From: DASSUW01 sp963835525
GTDB lineage: Bacteria > Actinomycetota > Thermoleophilia > Solirubrobacterales > Solirubrobacteraceae
DNA: 64,000 nucleotides
Assembly: GCA_963835525.1 (NCBI GenBank)
Contig: CAWIFM010000003.1
Span: 434,001 to 498,000 of the forward strand
Reading direction: 5' to 3'
This document shows, one piece after another, positions 25,072 through 33,599 of the stretch. The stretch's first letter is position 1. Every line of letters begins with the position of its first letter. The notes under the pieces were generated by a model. That model had not been told where the DNA came from and ran no database searches. It saw nothing but the letters and a program-made list of their open reading frames with translations. The position numbers were made by a program, and so were the translations under genes.

Positions 25072-25764
25072 ATGCTGTCCGATCAACAGACCACCTTTCG
25101 GCCGCGCCAGCGCTACGAGCAGGTCGCCGACCGCATCGCCGCAGACATCACGGCCGGCCGCCTGGCGCCCGGCGAGCGGCTGCCCTCGGAGCGCGACCTC
25201 GCGCGCCGGCTGGAGGTCGGCCGCGCGTCGGTGCGCGAGGCGATAGCCGCCCTCCAGGTCGCGGGCATGGTCGAGACGCGGCCCGGCTCCGGCTCGTTCG
25301 TGGCCGCCGGCGCCGCCGAGCGCACGCGCGAGGCGCACGACTCGAGCCCGTCCGACCTGCTGGAGGCGCGCGCCCTCTTCGAGCCCGCCGTCGCCCGCCT
25401 GGCGGCGCAGCGCGGCCGCCCCGACGACGAGGCAGAGGCGCTGCTCGCCGAGATGGAGCGCGCCGCCGACCAGGGCGACCTCGCCGGCTGGAACGACTGC
25501 GACCGCCGCTTCCACCAGCGGATCGCGGCGCTCACCGGCAACCCCGTCGTGCTCGACCTCGCCGATCGCATCGCCGCCGTCATGGACGAGCCGCTGTGGC
25601 AGCGGCTGCGCGACGACTCGGTCGCCGTCTCCGGCCGCACCACGCTGCACCTCGCCGAGCACCGGATGATCTACGAGGCGATCGCGGAGGGCGACGCGGA
25701 CGCCGCCGAGCTCTTCGCCTCCCAGCACATCCGGCGCGTCCGCCGCTATATGACCCTCGACTGA
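25072..25764 (+). CDS. FadR-subfamily GntR transcriptional regulator (hydroxyproline cluster)
   Basis: 230 residues. N-terminal winged HTH (RYEQVADRIAADITAG, GERLPSERDLARRLEV, ASVREAIAALQVAGMVETRPGSG split over 20-80) and a C-terminal all-helical FCD ligand domain with metal-site-like residues (DRRFHQRI, LAEHRMIYEAI). The start abuts the operator with no ribosome binding site. It is first in the plus-strand operon of the DapA-like, epimerase and oxidase genes, 9 bp before the next start. Likely a repressor relieved by hydroxyproline or an intermediate; the effector is inferred from context. Confidence 0.9.
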   Translation: MLSDQQTTFRPRQRYEQVADRIAADITAGRLAPGERLPSERDLARRLEVGRASVREAIAALQVAGMVETRPGSGSFVAAGAAERTREAHDSSPSDLLEARALFEPAVARLAAQRGRPDDEAEALLAEMERAADQGDLAGWNDCDRRFHQRIAALTGNPVVLDLADRIAAVMDEPLWQRLRDDSVAVSGRTTLHLAEHRMIYEAIAEGDADAAELFASQHIRRVRRYMTLD

Positions 25765-25773
25765 AAGGCCCCC

Positions 25774-26661
25774 ATGCGCTTCCCCGGCATCATCCCCGCC
25801 GTCACCACCCCCTTCGACGCCTCCGGCGCGATCGACTTCGAGGGTCTGACCGCCAATGTCCACGCGCTGCTCGACGCCGGCGTCCACGGCATCGTGGCCA
25901 CCGGCACGATGGGCGAGGCTGGCAGCCTGTCCAGCGCCGAGCGCCGGCAGGTGGTCGAGGCGGTCGCGCGCGCCGTCGACGGTCGCGTGCCGGTGATCGC
26001 CGGCGTCTCCGCGGGAACGCCCGCCGCCGCCATCGCGCTGGCCGCCGACGCCGCCGAGGCGGGCGCCGTCGCGCTGATGATGCTGCCGCCGCTCGGCTAC
26101 CGCGGCGACGACGACGAGGTCGTCGCCTACTACCGCTCGGTCGCCGAGGCCGCCGGCCTGCCGCTGATGGCCTACAACAACCCGGAGGCGAGCGGGGTCG
26201 ACATGGGCGCCGATCTGCTCGCCCGCCTCTACAACGAGATCGACCAGGTCGTGGCGTTCAAGGAGTGCTCGGGCGACGTGCGGAGGATCCCCGCGCTGAT
26301 CGCCGCTGCGCCCGGTGCCGAGGTGCTCGTGGGCGGCGACGACTGGGCGCTCGAGGGCTTCTGCGCCGGCGCCACCGGTTGGGTCAGCGGCGTCGCCGTC
26401 GTCGTGCCGCGCGACTGCGTCGCCCTCTACGAGGCGTGCGGCTCCGGGGACCTGGAGACGGCGCGCACGATCTACCAGCGGATGCTGCCGCTCGCTCGCT
26501 TCGACATGACGCCCAAGCTCGTCCAGTACTTCAAGGCGGCGATGGACGAGGTCGACTTCGCCGGCGGTCCGACGCGGCCGCCGCGGCTCCCGCTCACCGA
26601 CGCCGAGCGCGCCGCGCTCGCCGACGCGATGGCGGTGCTGCGGGAGGGCGCCCCTGTATGA
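25774..26661 (+). CDS. DapA-family Delta1-pyrroline-4-hydroxy-2-carboxylate deaminase (probable)
   Basis: 295 residues, Class I aldolase fold of the DapA/NAL superfamily. Schiff-base lysine K163 (AFKECSGD), catalytic Tyr134 (MAYNNP) and the GTMGEAGSL carboxylate loop are visible. Dihydrodipicolinate synthase is possible by family alone, but between a hydroxyproline epimerase, a D-hydroxyproline oxidase and a ketoglutarate semialdehyde dehydrogenase it most likely deaminates Pyr4H2C to alpha-ketoglutarate semialdehyde. ATG 25774 follows GAAAGG by 7 bp. Its stop overlaps the next start (ATGA). Confidence 0.88.
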   Translation: MRFPGIIPAVTTPFDASGAIDFEGLTANVHALLDAGVHGIVATGTMGEAGSLSSAERRQVVEAVARAVDGRVPVIAGVSAGTPAAAIALAADAAEAGAVALMMLPPLGYRGDDDEVVAYYRSVAEAAGLPLMAYNNPEASGVDMGADLLARLYNEIDQVVAFKECSGDVRRIPALIAAAPGAEVLVGGDDWALEGFCAGATGWVSGVAVVVPRDCVALYEACGSGDLETARTIYQRMLPLARFDMTPKLVQYFKAAMDEVDFAGGPTRPPRLPLTDAERAALADAMAVLREGAPV

Positions 26662-27620
26662 CGTCGTTCGAGGCGGTCGACTCCCACACGGAGGGCATGC
26701 CCACGCGCGTGATCACGAGCGGGGTCGACCCCATCCCGGGGGCGACCATGCTCGAGCGCAAGCTGCACTTCGAGCGCGAGATGGACGAGCTGCGGCTGCT
26801 GCTGATGCGCGAGCCGCGCGGCCACTCGGCGATGTCGGGCGCCATCCTCCAGCCGCCGACGCGCGACGACGCCGACTGGGGCGTGCTGTTCATCGAGGTC
26901 AGCGGCCTCCTGCCGATGTGCGGGCACGGGACGATCGGCGTCGCCACCGTGCTGGTGGAGACCGGCCGCGTCCAGGTTCGTGAGCCCGAGACCGTCGTGC
27001 GTCTCGACACGCCGGCCGGGCTGGTCGAGGCGCGCGTGGCAGTGGAGGAGGGCCGCGCCCGCTCGGTGACGATTCGCAACGTGCCGTCGTTCCTGTACGA
27101 GCGCGGGCGGAGCGCCGCGGGCGTGGTCTGCGACATCGCCTTCGGCGGCAACTTCTACGCCCTGGTGCCGGTCGACGACCTCGACACCTCGCAGGCGGAC
27201 GAGTACATCCGCCGCGGCGCCGAGATCATGGCCGCCGTCAATGAGGCCCCGCCCGTGCACCCGCTCGACGAGCGCATCGCCGGCTGCCGCCACGTGGTCT
27301 TCCACGCGCCCGGCCGCGACGGCTCCGACGCCCGCAACGCGACCTCGATCCACCCTGGCTGGCTCGATCGCTCGCCCTGCGGCACCGGGACCTCGGCGCG
27401 CATGGCGCAGCTGCACGCGAACGGCGAGCTCGCGCTCGGCGAGCCGTTCGTCAACGAGTCGCTGATCGGCACGCGCTTCACCGGGCGGCTGGTCGAGGAG
27501 ACGCGTGTCGGCGACCTGCCCGCCGTGGTGCCGGAGATCACCGGGCGCGCGTGGGTCACGGGCCGCTCGGAGTACCGGCTCGCGGCGGACGACCCCTTCC
27601 CCGCCGGCTTCGCGCTTTGA
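26658..27620 (+). CDS. 4-hydroxyproline 2-epimerase (proline racemase family)
   Basis: 320 residues. Both catalytic cysteines are present: C88 in LPMCGHGTIG and C241 in RSPCGTGTSA. A Cys/Cys pair means racemase/epimerase; the related 3-hydroxyproline dehydratases have Thr or Ser at one position. Converts trans-4-hydroxy-L-proline to cis-4-hydroxy-D-proline. The HEREMDELR-like N-terminus and SGAILQPP match the 4-hydroxyproline group better than diaminopimelate epimerase. Overlaps both neighbours by 4 bp (ATGA, TTGA). Confidence 0.93.
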   Translation: MTSFEAVDSHTEGMPTRVITSGVDPIPGATMLERKLHFEREMDELRLLLMREPRGHSAMSGAILQPPTRDDADWGVLFIEVSGLLPMCGHGTIGVATVLVETGRVQVREPETVVRLDTPAGLVEARVAVEEGRARSVTIRNVPSFLYERGRSAAGVVCDIAFGGNFYALVPVDDLDTSQADEYIRRGAEIMAAVNEAPPVHPLDERIAGCRHVVFHAPGRDGSDARNATSIHPGWLDRSPCGTGTSARMAQLHANGELALGEPFVNESLIGTRFTGRLVEETRVGDLPAVVPEITGRAWVTGRSEYRLAADDPFPAGFAL

Positions 27621-28798
27621 GCGCACCCGACGTCGTCGTCGTCGGAGCGGGGATCGTCGGGGCGGCGTGCGCGTACGAGCTCGCGGGCGCCGGCGCGCGC
27701 GTGACCGTGCTCGAGCGCGGCAACGGCTGGGGCGAGGGCTGCTCGTGGGGCAACGCCGGCTTGATCGTCCCGAGCCACGCCCGGCCGATCGCGGCGCCGG
27801 AGAGCCTGCGCGCCGGCCTCGGCTGGATGCTGCGCCGGAGCTCGCCCTTCGGGCTGCGGCTGCGGCCGGCGCTCGCGCCGTGGCTCGCGCGCTACGTGCG
27901 CGCCTCGACGGCGCGTCGGGCGGCCGCCGGGGAGCGGCTGCAGCGGGAGCTCAGCGCGGAGAGCCTGGCCCTGCTGCGCGAGCTCTCGGAGTCCGGCATC
28001 GATATCGGCTTCTCCGAGCCCGGCTGCCTCACCGTGTACACCGACCACCCTGATCAGGCCGCCGGCGAGGCCGCGAGCGAGACGGGCCGCGCGCTCGGAG
28101 CGCGGTTGCTCAGCGGCCCCGAGGCACGCGAGCTCGAGCCGGCCCTGACGAGCGCGGTGCGGGCGGGCGTGCTGTTCCCCGGGGAGGCGGCCTGTGACCC
28201 GGTACGGCTCGTGCGCGCGCTGGGCGCGGCGGCGATCGCACGCGGCGCCGAGCTGCGCACGGGTGTGGAGGTGGGCTCGTTGCGCGAGCTGAGGGCGGGT
28301 CACGTCGTCGTGGCCGCGGGAGCTTGGTCCGGCCGGTTGGCCGCGACGGCCGGCGTGCGGCTGCCGATGCAGGGCGGCAAGGGCTACGCGAGCGAGTGGG
28401 CGGCGATGCCGCTCGGCCGGCCGCTGTACATGCACGACCAGCGCTGCGTCGCGAATCCGCTCGCGGACCGGCTGCGGATGACCGGCGGGCTCATCCTCGA
28501 CGGGCTGGACGAGCGCTTCGATCCCCGCCGCGTGCAGGCGATCCGCGCGGCCGCGGCGACCGTTCTCGGTGTGCGGGCGGAGCCGCAGCTCGTCTGGAGC
28601 GGGCTGCGGCCGTGTACGCCTGACGGGTTACCGGCGATCGGCACCCACGGCGCGGCGCCGGGCGTGGTGTTCGCCACGGGGCACGGGATGCTCGGCCTCA
28701 CGCTCGCGCCGCTCACGGGACGGCTCGTCGCCGGGCTCGTCGCCGGGCGCGCCGCTCATCCGGCGCTGGGGCCGTTGTCGCCCGAGCGCTTCAGCTGA
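27617..28798 (+). CDS. FAD-dependent D-amino-acid oxidoreductase (cis-4-hydroxy-D-proline oxidase, probable)
   Basis: 393 residues. N-terminal dinucleotide motif VVGAGIVGAACAYEL with ERGNGWGEGCSWGNAGLI typical of DadA-like enzymes; C-terminal WSGLRPCTPDGLPAIG and ATGHGMLGLTLAP. Likely oxidises cis-4-hydroxy-D-proline to Pyr4H2C, the substrate of the DapA-like deaminase. This would be the single-subunit type, since no partner subunits are encoded. The TTG start overlaps the epimerase stop (TTGA) and puts the Rossmann strand at residue 5. Last gene of the plus-strand hydroxyproline operon. Confidence 0.9.
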   Translation: MSAPDVVVVGAGIVGAACAYELAGAGARVTVLERGNGWGEGCSWGNAGLIVPSHARPIAAPESLRAGLGWMLRRSSPFGLRLRPALAPWLARYVRASTARRAAAGERLQRELSAESLALLRELSESGIDIGFSEPGCLTVYTDHPDQAAGEAASETGRALGARLLSGPEARELEPALTSAVRAGVLFPGEAACDPVRLVRALGAAAIARGAELRTGVEVGSLRELRAGHVVVAAGAWSGRLAATAGVRLPMQGGKGYASEWAAMPLGRPLYMHDQRCVANPLADRLRMTGGLILDGLDERFDPRRVQAIRAAAATVLGVRAEPQLVWSGLRPCTPDGLPAIGTHGAAPGVVFATGHGMLGLTLAPLTGRLVAGLVAGRAAHPALGPLSPERFS

Positions 28799-28801
28799 CC
28801 G

Positions 28802-28906
28802 GGGGGGTCAGACCCCCCTTACGCCTCCGGGGCGAATCCCGCTCTGCAGAGCCAAACGCGCCCAGTCCGCGCTGCCCCTCAACCATCAAGGGGGGTCAGA
28901 CCCCCC
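28802..28906. repeat. Paired GGGGGGTCAGACCCCCC hairpin repeats between convergent genes
   Basis: The 17-bp sequence GGGGGGTCAGACCCCCC occurs twice in the same orientation, at 28802-28818 and 28890-28906. Each has 8-bp perfect arms around one A. The 71 bp between them contain no gene. The 142-bp gap separates the convergent oxidase and ALDH-like genes, so the hairpins may serve as bidirectional terminators, or be a REP-like genomic repeat. They lack a clear T-run. Confidence 0.75.
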
Positions 28907-28940
28907 TCATACGGCGCACGCTGGTGGATGGGGCGGGCGC

Positions 28941-30389
28941 TCAGCCCGAGTCGTTCGATCCCGACCGGTTCGGGCGCTGGGCCGCCGCGCGGGCGGCGTT
29001 CATGGCGACCCGGGCGAGTGGCAGCGCGCCCTCGCGGAGCGCCGCCACGCGCTCGCTCTCGCGGCCGTGCAGCAGCCGGGCGGCCGCCATGCGCGCGCGG
29101 ACGAGCGCCGGGTCGTAGGGCAGCCAGCGCGCGCTGCGCACGCGCGGCGGCTGTGAGGCGAGCCGCCTCGGGGCCACGTGGCGGGCGAGCCGCACCGGAA
29201 CCGAGGGCACGGATTGGCCGTGCTCGTTGACCCACGCCAGCTCGGCTCCCAGCGAGCGCGCGACCCGCTCGCCGTGACGGCGATCGTCGGTCCACACCGA
29301 GACCGCGGCATCGGAGTGCCGGGCGGCGAGCGCGATCGCCTCCTCGTCCGAGCCCGCCTCCAGCACAGCCAGCACGGGCCCGGGCGGCAGCTCGCGCAGC
29401 AGCCGCGCGTCCGCGCTCACGCCGCGCAGCACGATCGGCGCGCAGAACGCCCCGTCGAGGCCGGGCAGCTCGAGCGGGCCGCCGCACAGCCGCTCGGCGC
29501 CGCCCGCCTCCGCCTCGTCGACGAGCCGCTCGACCGCCTCGAGGTCCTCGCGCGTGGCGAGCGGCCCGACCTCGGTGTCGGCGTGCTCCGGATCGCCCAC
29601 CCGCAGGCGGCGCGCGCCGGCGACCAGGGCGTCGAGCAGCGGCTCCGCCGGTCCCGGCGCCACGACCAGCCGGCCGACCGCCGCCGGGTGCCGGCCGGCG
29701 CCCGCGAACGCCCCCCACAGCGCGCCGGAGACCGTCGCGTCGACCTGCGCGCCGCCGAGCACCAGCATCGTCGCCTTGGCGTCGTCGGCCCCGAGGTCGA
29801 CCACGCGGTCGAGGCCTTCGAGCTCGGCGCCGTGCAGCACGGCGATCAGCTCGCCCGGCACGCCCGCGCGGATGAAGGCGGCCGCGATCCGCTCGCCGGC
29901 CAGCGGCGCGGCGGGCGCGAGCAGCACGGCGTTACCTGCCAGCAGCGAGGCGGCCGACTCCATCACCGGCTCGGCCCAGGGCGAGGCGCCGCGCCCGCGC
30001 ACGCCGACGACGCCGGCCGGCGCCTGCACGAGCACCGCGCGCCGCCCGGCGCGCAGCACCGACGGCCGTCCTAGCCGCTGGTCGGCCAGCGCCCGCGGGC
30101 CGTCGTCGGCCAGCGCGTGCAGCGCGCTGACCGACGGGAGCAGCTCGGCCAGCAGCGCCTCGCTGCGCGGCCGCCCGGTCTCGCGCGCGATCAGCAGCGC
30201 CAGCCGGTCGAGCTCGTCGAGCACGGCCTGCGCGGCGCGCCGCAGGTAGTGCGCCCGGGCCTGCGCCGGCACCGCCGCCCACAGCGGCTGGACGAGTCGC
30301 GCGGCCTCGACTGCCGCGCCGGCGTCCCGCTCGGCCACTGTGCCGAGCACGTCGCCGGTGACCGGCGACCGGATCTCGCGCTCAGCCAT
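28941..30389 (-). CDS. Aldehyde dehydrogenase paralogue lacking catalytic residues
   Basis: 482 residues with clear ALDH superfamily layout (IRSPVTGDVLGTV, LLIARETGRPRSEA, TEVGPLATREDLE, FCAPIVLRGV). The catalytic set is gone: the nucleophile in GQxC aligns with Pro235 (GAGRHPAA), the Glu of ELGG is Val210 (VLGGAQ), the Asn of PWNFP is Ala139 (SPWAEP), the NAD-binding Lys is replaced (LLAPAAP), and the FTGS loop is missing. The frame is otherwise intact with normal codon use, so it is not simple decay. ATG 30389 overlaps the methyltransferase stop by 8 bp. Probably a structural, regulatory or binding protein; function unknown. Confidence 0.85.
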   Translation of the reverse strand: MAEREIRSPVTGDVLGTVAERDAGAAVEAARLVQPLWAAVPAQARAHYLRRAAQAVLDELDRLALLIARETGRPRSEALLAELLPSVSALHALADDGPRALADQRLGRPSVLRAGRRAVLVQAPAGVVGVRGRGASPWAEPVMESAASLLAGNAVLLAPAAPLAGERIAAAFIRAGVPGELIAVLHGAELEGLDRVVDLGADDAKATMLVLGGAQVDATVSGALWGAFAGAGRHPAAVGRLVVAPGPAEPLLDALVAGARRLRVGDPEHADTEVGPLATREDLEAVERLVDEAEAGGAERLCGGPLELPGLDGAFCAPIVLRGVSADARLLRELPPGPVLAVLEAGSDEEAIALAARHSDAAVSVWTDDRRHGERVARSLGAELAWVNEHGQSVPSVPVRLARHVAPRRLASQPPRVRSARWLPYDPALVRARMAAARLLHGRESERVAALREGALPLARVAMNAARAAAQRPNRSGSNDSG

Positions 30390-31143
30390 CGACCCGTCGA
30401 GCGGTCGTGATCGTCGTCCGGTAGCGAAGAACGATCTCGTCGATCCCGTGGCGCTCGAGCAGCTCGCGGACCGAGGCGAGCGCGGCCGAGCGGCGGTCGT
30501 CGGGCAGGCTGCCGATCGAGCTGAACGAGGCGATCTGGTCGACGATCCGGTCGCGGTCGCTCCGCTGCTCGTGCTGGACCTCCTCGTCGCCCAGCGGGCC
30601 GAGCCGCGGCTCGGCCTCGAGCGCCTCGCGCCAGCCCACGGTGTCCTGCCGCCGCTGCCCGCTGCCCTCCGTCCGGTGCTCGATCACCAGCGCCACGAGC
30701 TCGTCGAACCACGGCTCGCCGTCGTCGGCGGCCACGTTCCACATGACAGCCAGCCCGCCGCTCGGCCGCAGCACGCGGGCGATCTCGGCCGGCGCGCGGT
30801 CGAGGTCGAACCAGTGGAACGCCTCGCCGACGAACACCGCGTCGACGGAGCCGTCGGGGAGCGGGATCGCCTCCGCGGTCCCGGCCAGCGCGCGGACGCC
30901 GGGCAGCCGCGCCTCGAGCACGCGCCGCATGCCGTCGACGGGCTCGACCGCCACGACCTTGCCGGCGTGCGCCACCAGCACCTCGGTCAGCTTGCCAGTG
31001 CCGGCCGCGAGATCGAGCACGGTCCGCGCGCCGAAGCGCGTGAGCAGCGAGGCGATCGCGCCGGCGGGCCAGCCGGGGCGGCCGCGCTCGTACTCCTGCG
31101 CCATCGCCCCGAAGGCGCCGGCGGCCAGGCGGTCGACCGTCAT
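30382..31143 (-). CDS. Class I SAM-dependent methyltransferase
   Basis: 253 residues. SAM motif I VLDLAAGTGKLTEVL near residue 43, motif II region VDAVFVGEAFHWFD, then VLRPSGGLAVMWN. Resembles UbiE/Methyltransf_11-type small-molecule methyltransferases. The substrate is not evident. ATG overlaps the rarA stop (ATGA) and its own end overlaps the ALDH-like gene, so the three are one transcription unit. Confidence 0.88.
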   Translation of the reverse strand: MTVDRLAAGAFGAMAQEYERGRPGWPAGAIASLLTRFGARTVLDLAAGTGKLTEVLVAHAGKVVAVEPVDGMRRVLEARLPGVRALAGTAEAIPLPDGSVDAVFVGEAFHWFDLDRAPAEIARVLRPSGGLAVMWNVAADDGEPWFDELVALVIEHRTEGSGQRRQDTVGWREALEAEPRLGPLGDEEVQHEQRSDRDRIVDQIASFSSIGSLPDDRRSAALASVRELLERHGIDEIVLRYRTTITTARRVDG

Positions 31144-32444
31144 CGCCCGCGTGCGCGGCGGATCCGCTCCAGCCGCTCGCGCATGTCGGCCTCGGCGTCG
31201 TCCGGGTGGTAGAAGCGCAGGTCGCCGAGCCCTTCGGGCAGGTGCTCCTGGTCGTTGAGGTGGCCGGGATGGCCGTGCGGGTAGTCGTAGCCCGCGCCGC
31301 GCCCGAGCGTGGCGGCGCCGGGGTAGGCCGCCGACTGCAGCGCCGCCGGCGGGCGCGCCGCGCCGTGCTCGGAGATGTGCTGGCGCACGGAGCCGATCGC
31401 CCGCTTGACGGCGTCCGACTTCGGCGCCAGCGACAGGTAGATCGCCGCCTGGGCGAGCGGGAACCAGCCCTCCGGCAGCCCGACGTGCTCGACCGCCTGC
31501 GCGGCGGCGATGGCGATCGGCAGCGCCTGCGGATCGGCGTTCCCGATGTCCTCCGACGCGAGGATGATCATGCGCCGCGCGATGAAGCGCGCGTCCTCGC
31601 CGCCCTCCAGCATCGCCGCCAGGTAGTACAGCGAGGCGTCGGGATCCGACCCGCGCGTGGACTTGATCCAGGCCGAGATGTAGTCGTAGTGCTGGTCGCC
31701 GCCCTTGTCGTAGAGCACGGCCTTGCGCTGCATCGCGTCCTCGGCGTCGGCGAGCGTGACCGCCTCGCCCGTCGCCGTCGAGCAGGCGAGCTCGAGCGCG
31801 TTGAGGGCGGCGCGCGCGTCGCCGCCGGCGCGCGCGGCCAGGAACGCGACCACGTCGTCCGGGACGTCGACCTTCGGGCACTCGCCACGCTCGACCGCCC
31901 GCCGCAGCAGGCCCTCGATCTGCTCGGAGGTGAGCTGCTCGAGCTGGTAGATCTGCGTGCGCGAGAGGAGCGCGCTGTTGACCTCGAAGTAGGGGTTCTC
32001 GGTGGTGGCGCCGATCAGCGTCACCAGCCCTTCCTCGACGGCCGGGAGCAGCGCGTCCTGCTGCGCCTTGTTGAAGCGGTGGATCTCGTCGAGGAAGAAG
32101 ATCGTGGCCCGGCCGCCGGAGCGCCGCTCGCGGGCGCGGGCGATCACCTCGCGCACCTCGGCGCGGCCGGCCTGCACGGCGGACAGCTCCTCGAAGGCGG
32201 CGTCGGCGTGCTCGGCGGCGAGCCGCGCGAGCGTCGTCTTGCCGGTGCCCGGAGGTCCGTAGAGCACCATCGAATGCGGCTGGCCGGACTCGAGCGCCGT
32301 GCGCAGCGCCGAGCCCTCCGCGAGCAGGTGCGCCTGGCCGACGAACTCGTCGAGCGTCTGCGGGCGCATGCGCGCCGCGAGCGGGCCGTCGGGCGGCGGC
32401 CTGTGATCAGGGCGTTTCTCAGGCGGGTCGAACAGCCGCTCCAT
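31140..32444 (-). CDS. rarA: Replication-associated recombination protein A (RarA/MgsA AAA ATPase)
   Basis: 434 residues. N-terminal LAARMRPQTLDEFVGQ, Walker A GPPGTGKTT near 63, Walker B FFLDEIHRFNKAQQD, sensor region GATTENPYFEV, and the C-terminal MgsA tetramerisation region (KGGDQHYDYISAWIKS, EGWFPLAQAAIYL). Acts at stalled replication forks with SSB and the clamp. Divergent from chrA with only 20 bp between the starts. First gene of a three-gene unit with the methyltransferase and the ALDH-like protein. Confidence 0.96.
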   Translation of the reverse strand: MERLFDPPEKRPDHRPPPDGPLAARMRPQTLDEFVGQAHLLAEGSALRTALESGQPHSMVLYGPPGTGKTTLARLAAEHADAAFEELSAVQAGRAEVREVIARARERRSGGRATIFFLDEIHRFNKAQQDALLPAVEEGLVTLIGATTENPYFEVNSALLSRTQIYQLEQLTSEQIEGLLRRAVERGECPKVDVPDDVVAFLAARAGGDARAALNALELACSTATGEAVTLADAEDAMQRKAVLYDKGGDQHYDYISAWIKSTRGSDPDASLYYLAAMLEGGEDARFIARRMIILASEDIGNADPQALPIAIAAAQAVEHVGLPEGWFPLAQAAIYLSLAPKSDAVKRAIGSVRQHISEHGAARPPAALQSAAYPGAATLGRGAGYDYPHGHPGHLNDQEHLPEGLGDLRFYHPDDAEADMRERLERIRRARGR

Positions 32445-32464
32445 ACCTCTATCTTCGCGCAGCG
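32445..32464. promoter_or_regulatory. 20-bp divergent promoter gap of rarA and chrA
   Basis: Only 20 bp separate the two ATG codons. On the plus strand TATCTT (32450-32455) is 9 bp ahead of the chrA ATG, and no ribosome binding site is present, pointing to a leaderless chrA mRNA. On the minus strand GAAGAT (32456-32451) is a weak -10 candidate for rarA. The -35 regions would have to lie inside the opposite coding sequences. Confidence 0.5.
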
Positions 32465-33568
32465 ATGCGACAGGTCCCGCTCAGCACCGTCATCAGGGAG
32501 TGGGGACGGATGGGTGCGCTCAGCTTCGGGGGCCCGCCGGTGCAGGTCGCGATGCTCCGCGACCTCACCGTCGAGCGCCGCCGCTGGCTCGACGCGCGCG
32601 AGTTCGAGGACGCCAACGCCGCGGTCCAGCTGATCCCGGGGCCGGCGGGCACGCAGCTCGCGATCTACTGCGCGATGCGCGTGGCCGGCACGGCCGGGGC
32701 GATCCTCGGCGGCCTCGCCTTCATCCTGCCCGGACTGGCGCTGATCCTTGCCATCTCCGCGCTGGCGCTCGCGGACTCGCCGCCCGAGTGGATCCTCGGG
32801 ATCGGCGCGGGCGCCGCCGCATCGGTCGTGGCGGTGGTGGCGCAGGCGGGCATCGTGCTCACGCGTTCCAGCCTGCGGCACCGGCGCGCGATCGTCTACG
32901 TGATCGCCGGCGCCGTCGCCACCGTGTTCGCGGGCACCGGGCTCGTGCTCGCGCTGCTCGCCTGCGGATTCATCGAGCTCGCGTGGCGGCGGCGGCCGGG
33001 CGCCGCCGTGCACGCCTGGCCGGTCGCGCTGATCCTCGCCGTCACGGGGGCCGCCGCGCTGCCCGCCCTGGCGTGGACCGCGCTCAAGGTCGGCGCCCTC
33101 TCCTACGGCGGCGGCTTCGTGATCATCCCGCTGATGCAGGAGGACGCAGTCGACACGTACGGCTGGATGACCTCCGCGGAGTTCGCCAACGCCGTCGCCT
33201 ACGGCCAGCTCACGCCGGGGCCGGTGGTGCAGACGGTGGCGATCGTCGGCTGGGCGGCGGCCGGGCTCGGCGGCGCGCTGCTCGCCTCGGCCGTCGCCTT
33301 CGCGCCGTCCTTCCTGGTGATCGGGTTGACCGCGGAGCGCTTCGAGCGACTGCGCCGCTCCGGCGCCGCGCGCGCGTTCCTCGACGGTGCGGGGCCGGCC
33401 GCGGCGGGGGCGATCCTCGGCGCGACCGTGCCGCTCTTCGAGCCGCTCGACGAGATATGGCAGTACGGGGTGCTGGCCGCCGCGGCACTGGTGCTCCTGC
33501 TCGGCCGCCCGCCGATCTGGGTGCTCGCGGGAGGGGCGCTCGCCGGCCTCGTGTCAACTCTGGGTTGA
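32465..33568 (+). CDS. chrA: Chromate transporter, CHR family (two-domain)
   Basis: 367 residues, the long two-domain form. Each half carries the family motif: GALSFGGPPVQVAM at 18-31 and GALSYGGGFVIIPLMQ near 213, with VQLIPGPAGTQLA and YGQLTPGPVVQTVA following them. About ten to twelve hydrophobic segments. CHR proteins export chromate and may carry related oxyanions. Natural substrate not shown by context. Confidence 0.93.
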   Translation: MRQVPLSTVIREWGRMGALSFGGPPVQVAMLRDLTVERRRWLDAREFEDANAAVQLIPGPAGTQLAIYCAMRVAGTAGAILGGLAFILPGLALILAISALALADSPPEWILGIGAGAAASVVAVVAQAGIVLTRSSLRHRRAIVYVIAGAVATVFAGTGLVLALLACGFIELAWRRRPGAAVHAWPVALILAVTGAAALPALAWTALKVGALSYGGGFVIIPLMQEDAVDTYGWMTSAEFANAVAYGQLTPGPVVQTVAIVGWAAAGLGGALLASAVAFAPSFLVIGLTAERFERLRRSGAARAFLDGAGPAAAGAILGATVPLFEPLDEIWQYGVLAAAALVLLLGRPPIWVLAGGALAGLVSTLG

Positions 33569-33599
33569 CAGCGACCGGCCGCTCGACCTCGTCGAGGAC

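Noticed and set aside
25774..26661. Dihydrodipicolinate synthase for lysine synthesis
   Set aside because: The catalytic residues fit the superfamily, but the gene is embedded in a hydroxyproline operon with no lysine genes nearby.
28802..28906. CRISPR array from the repeated 17-mer
   Set aside because: Only two copies, self-complementary over nearly their whole length, no further spacers and no cas genes.
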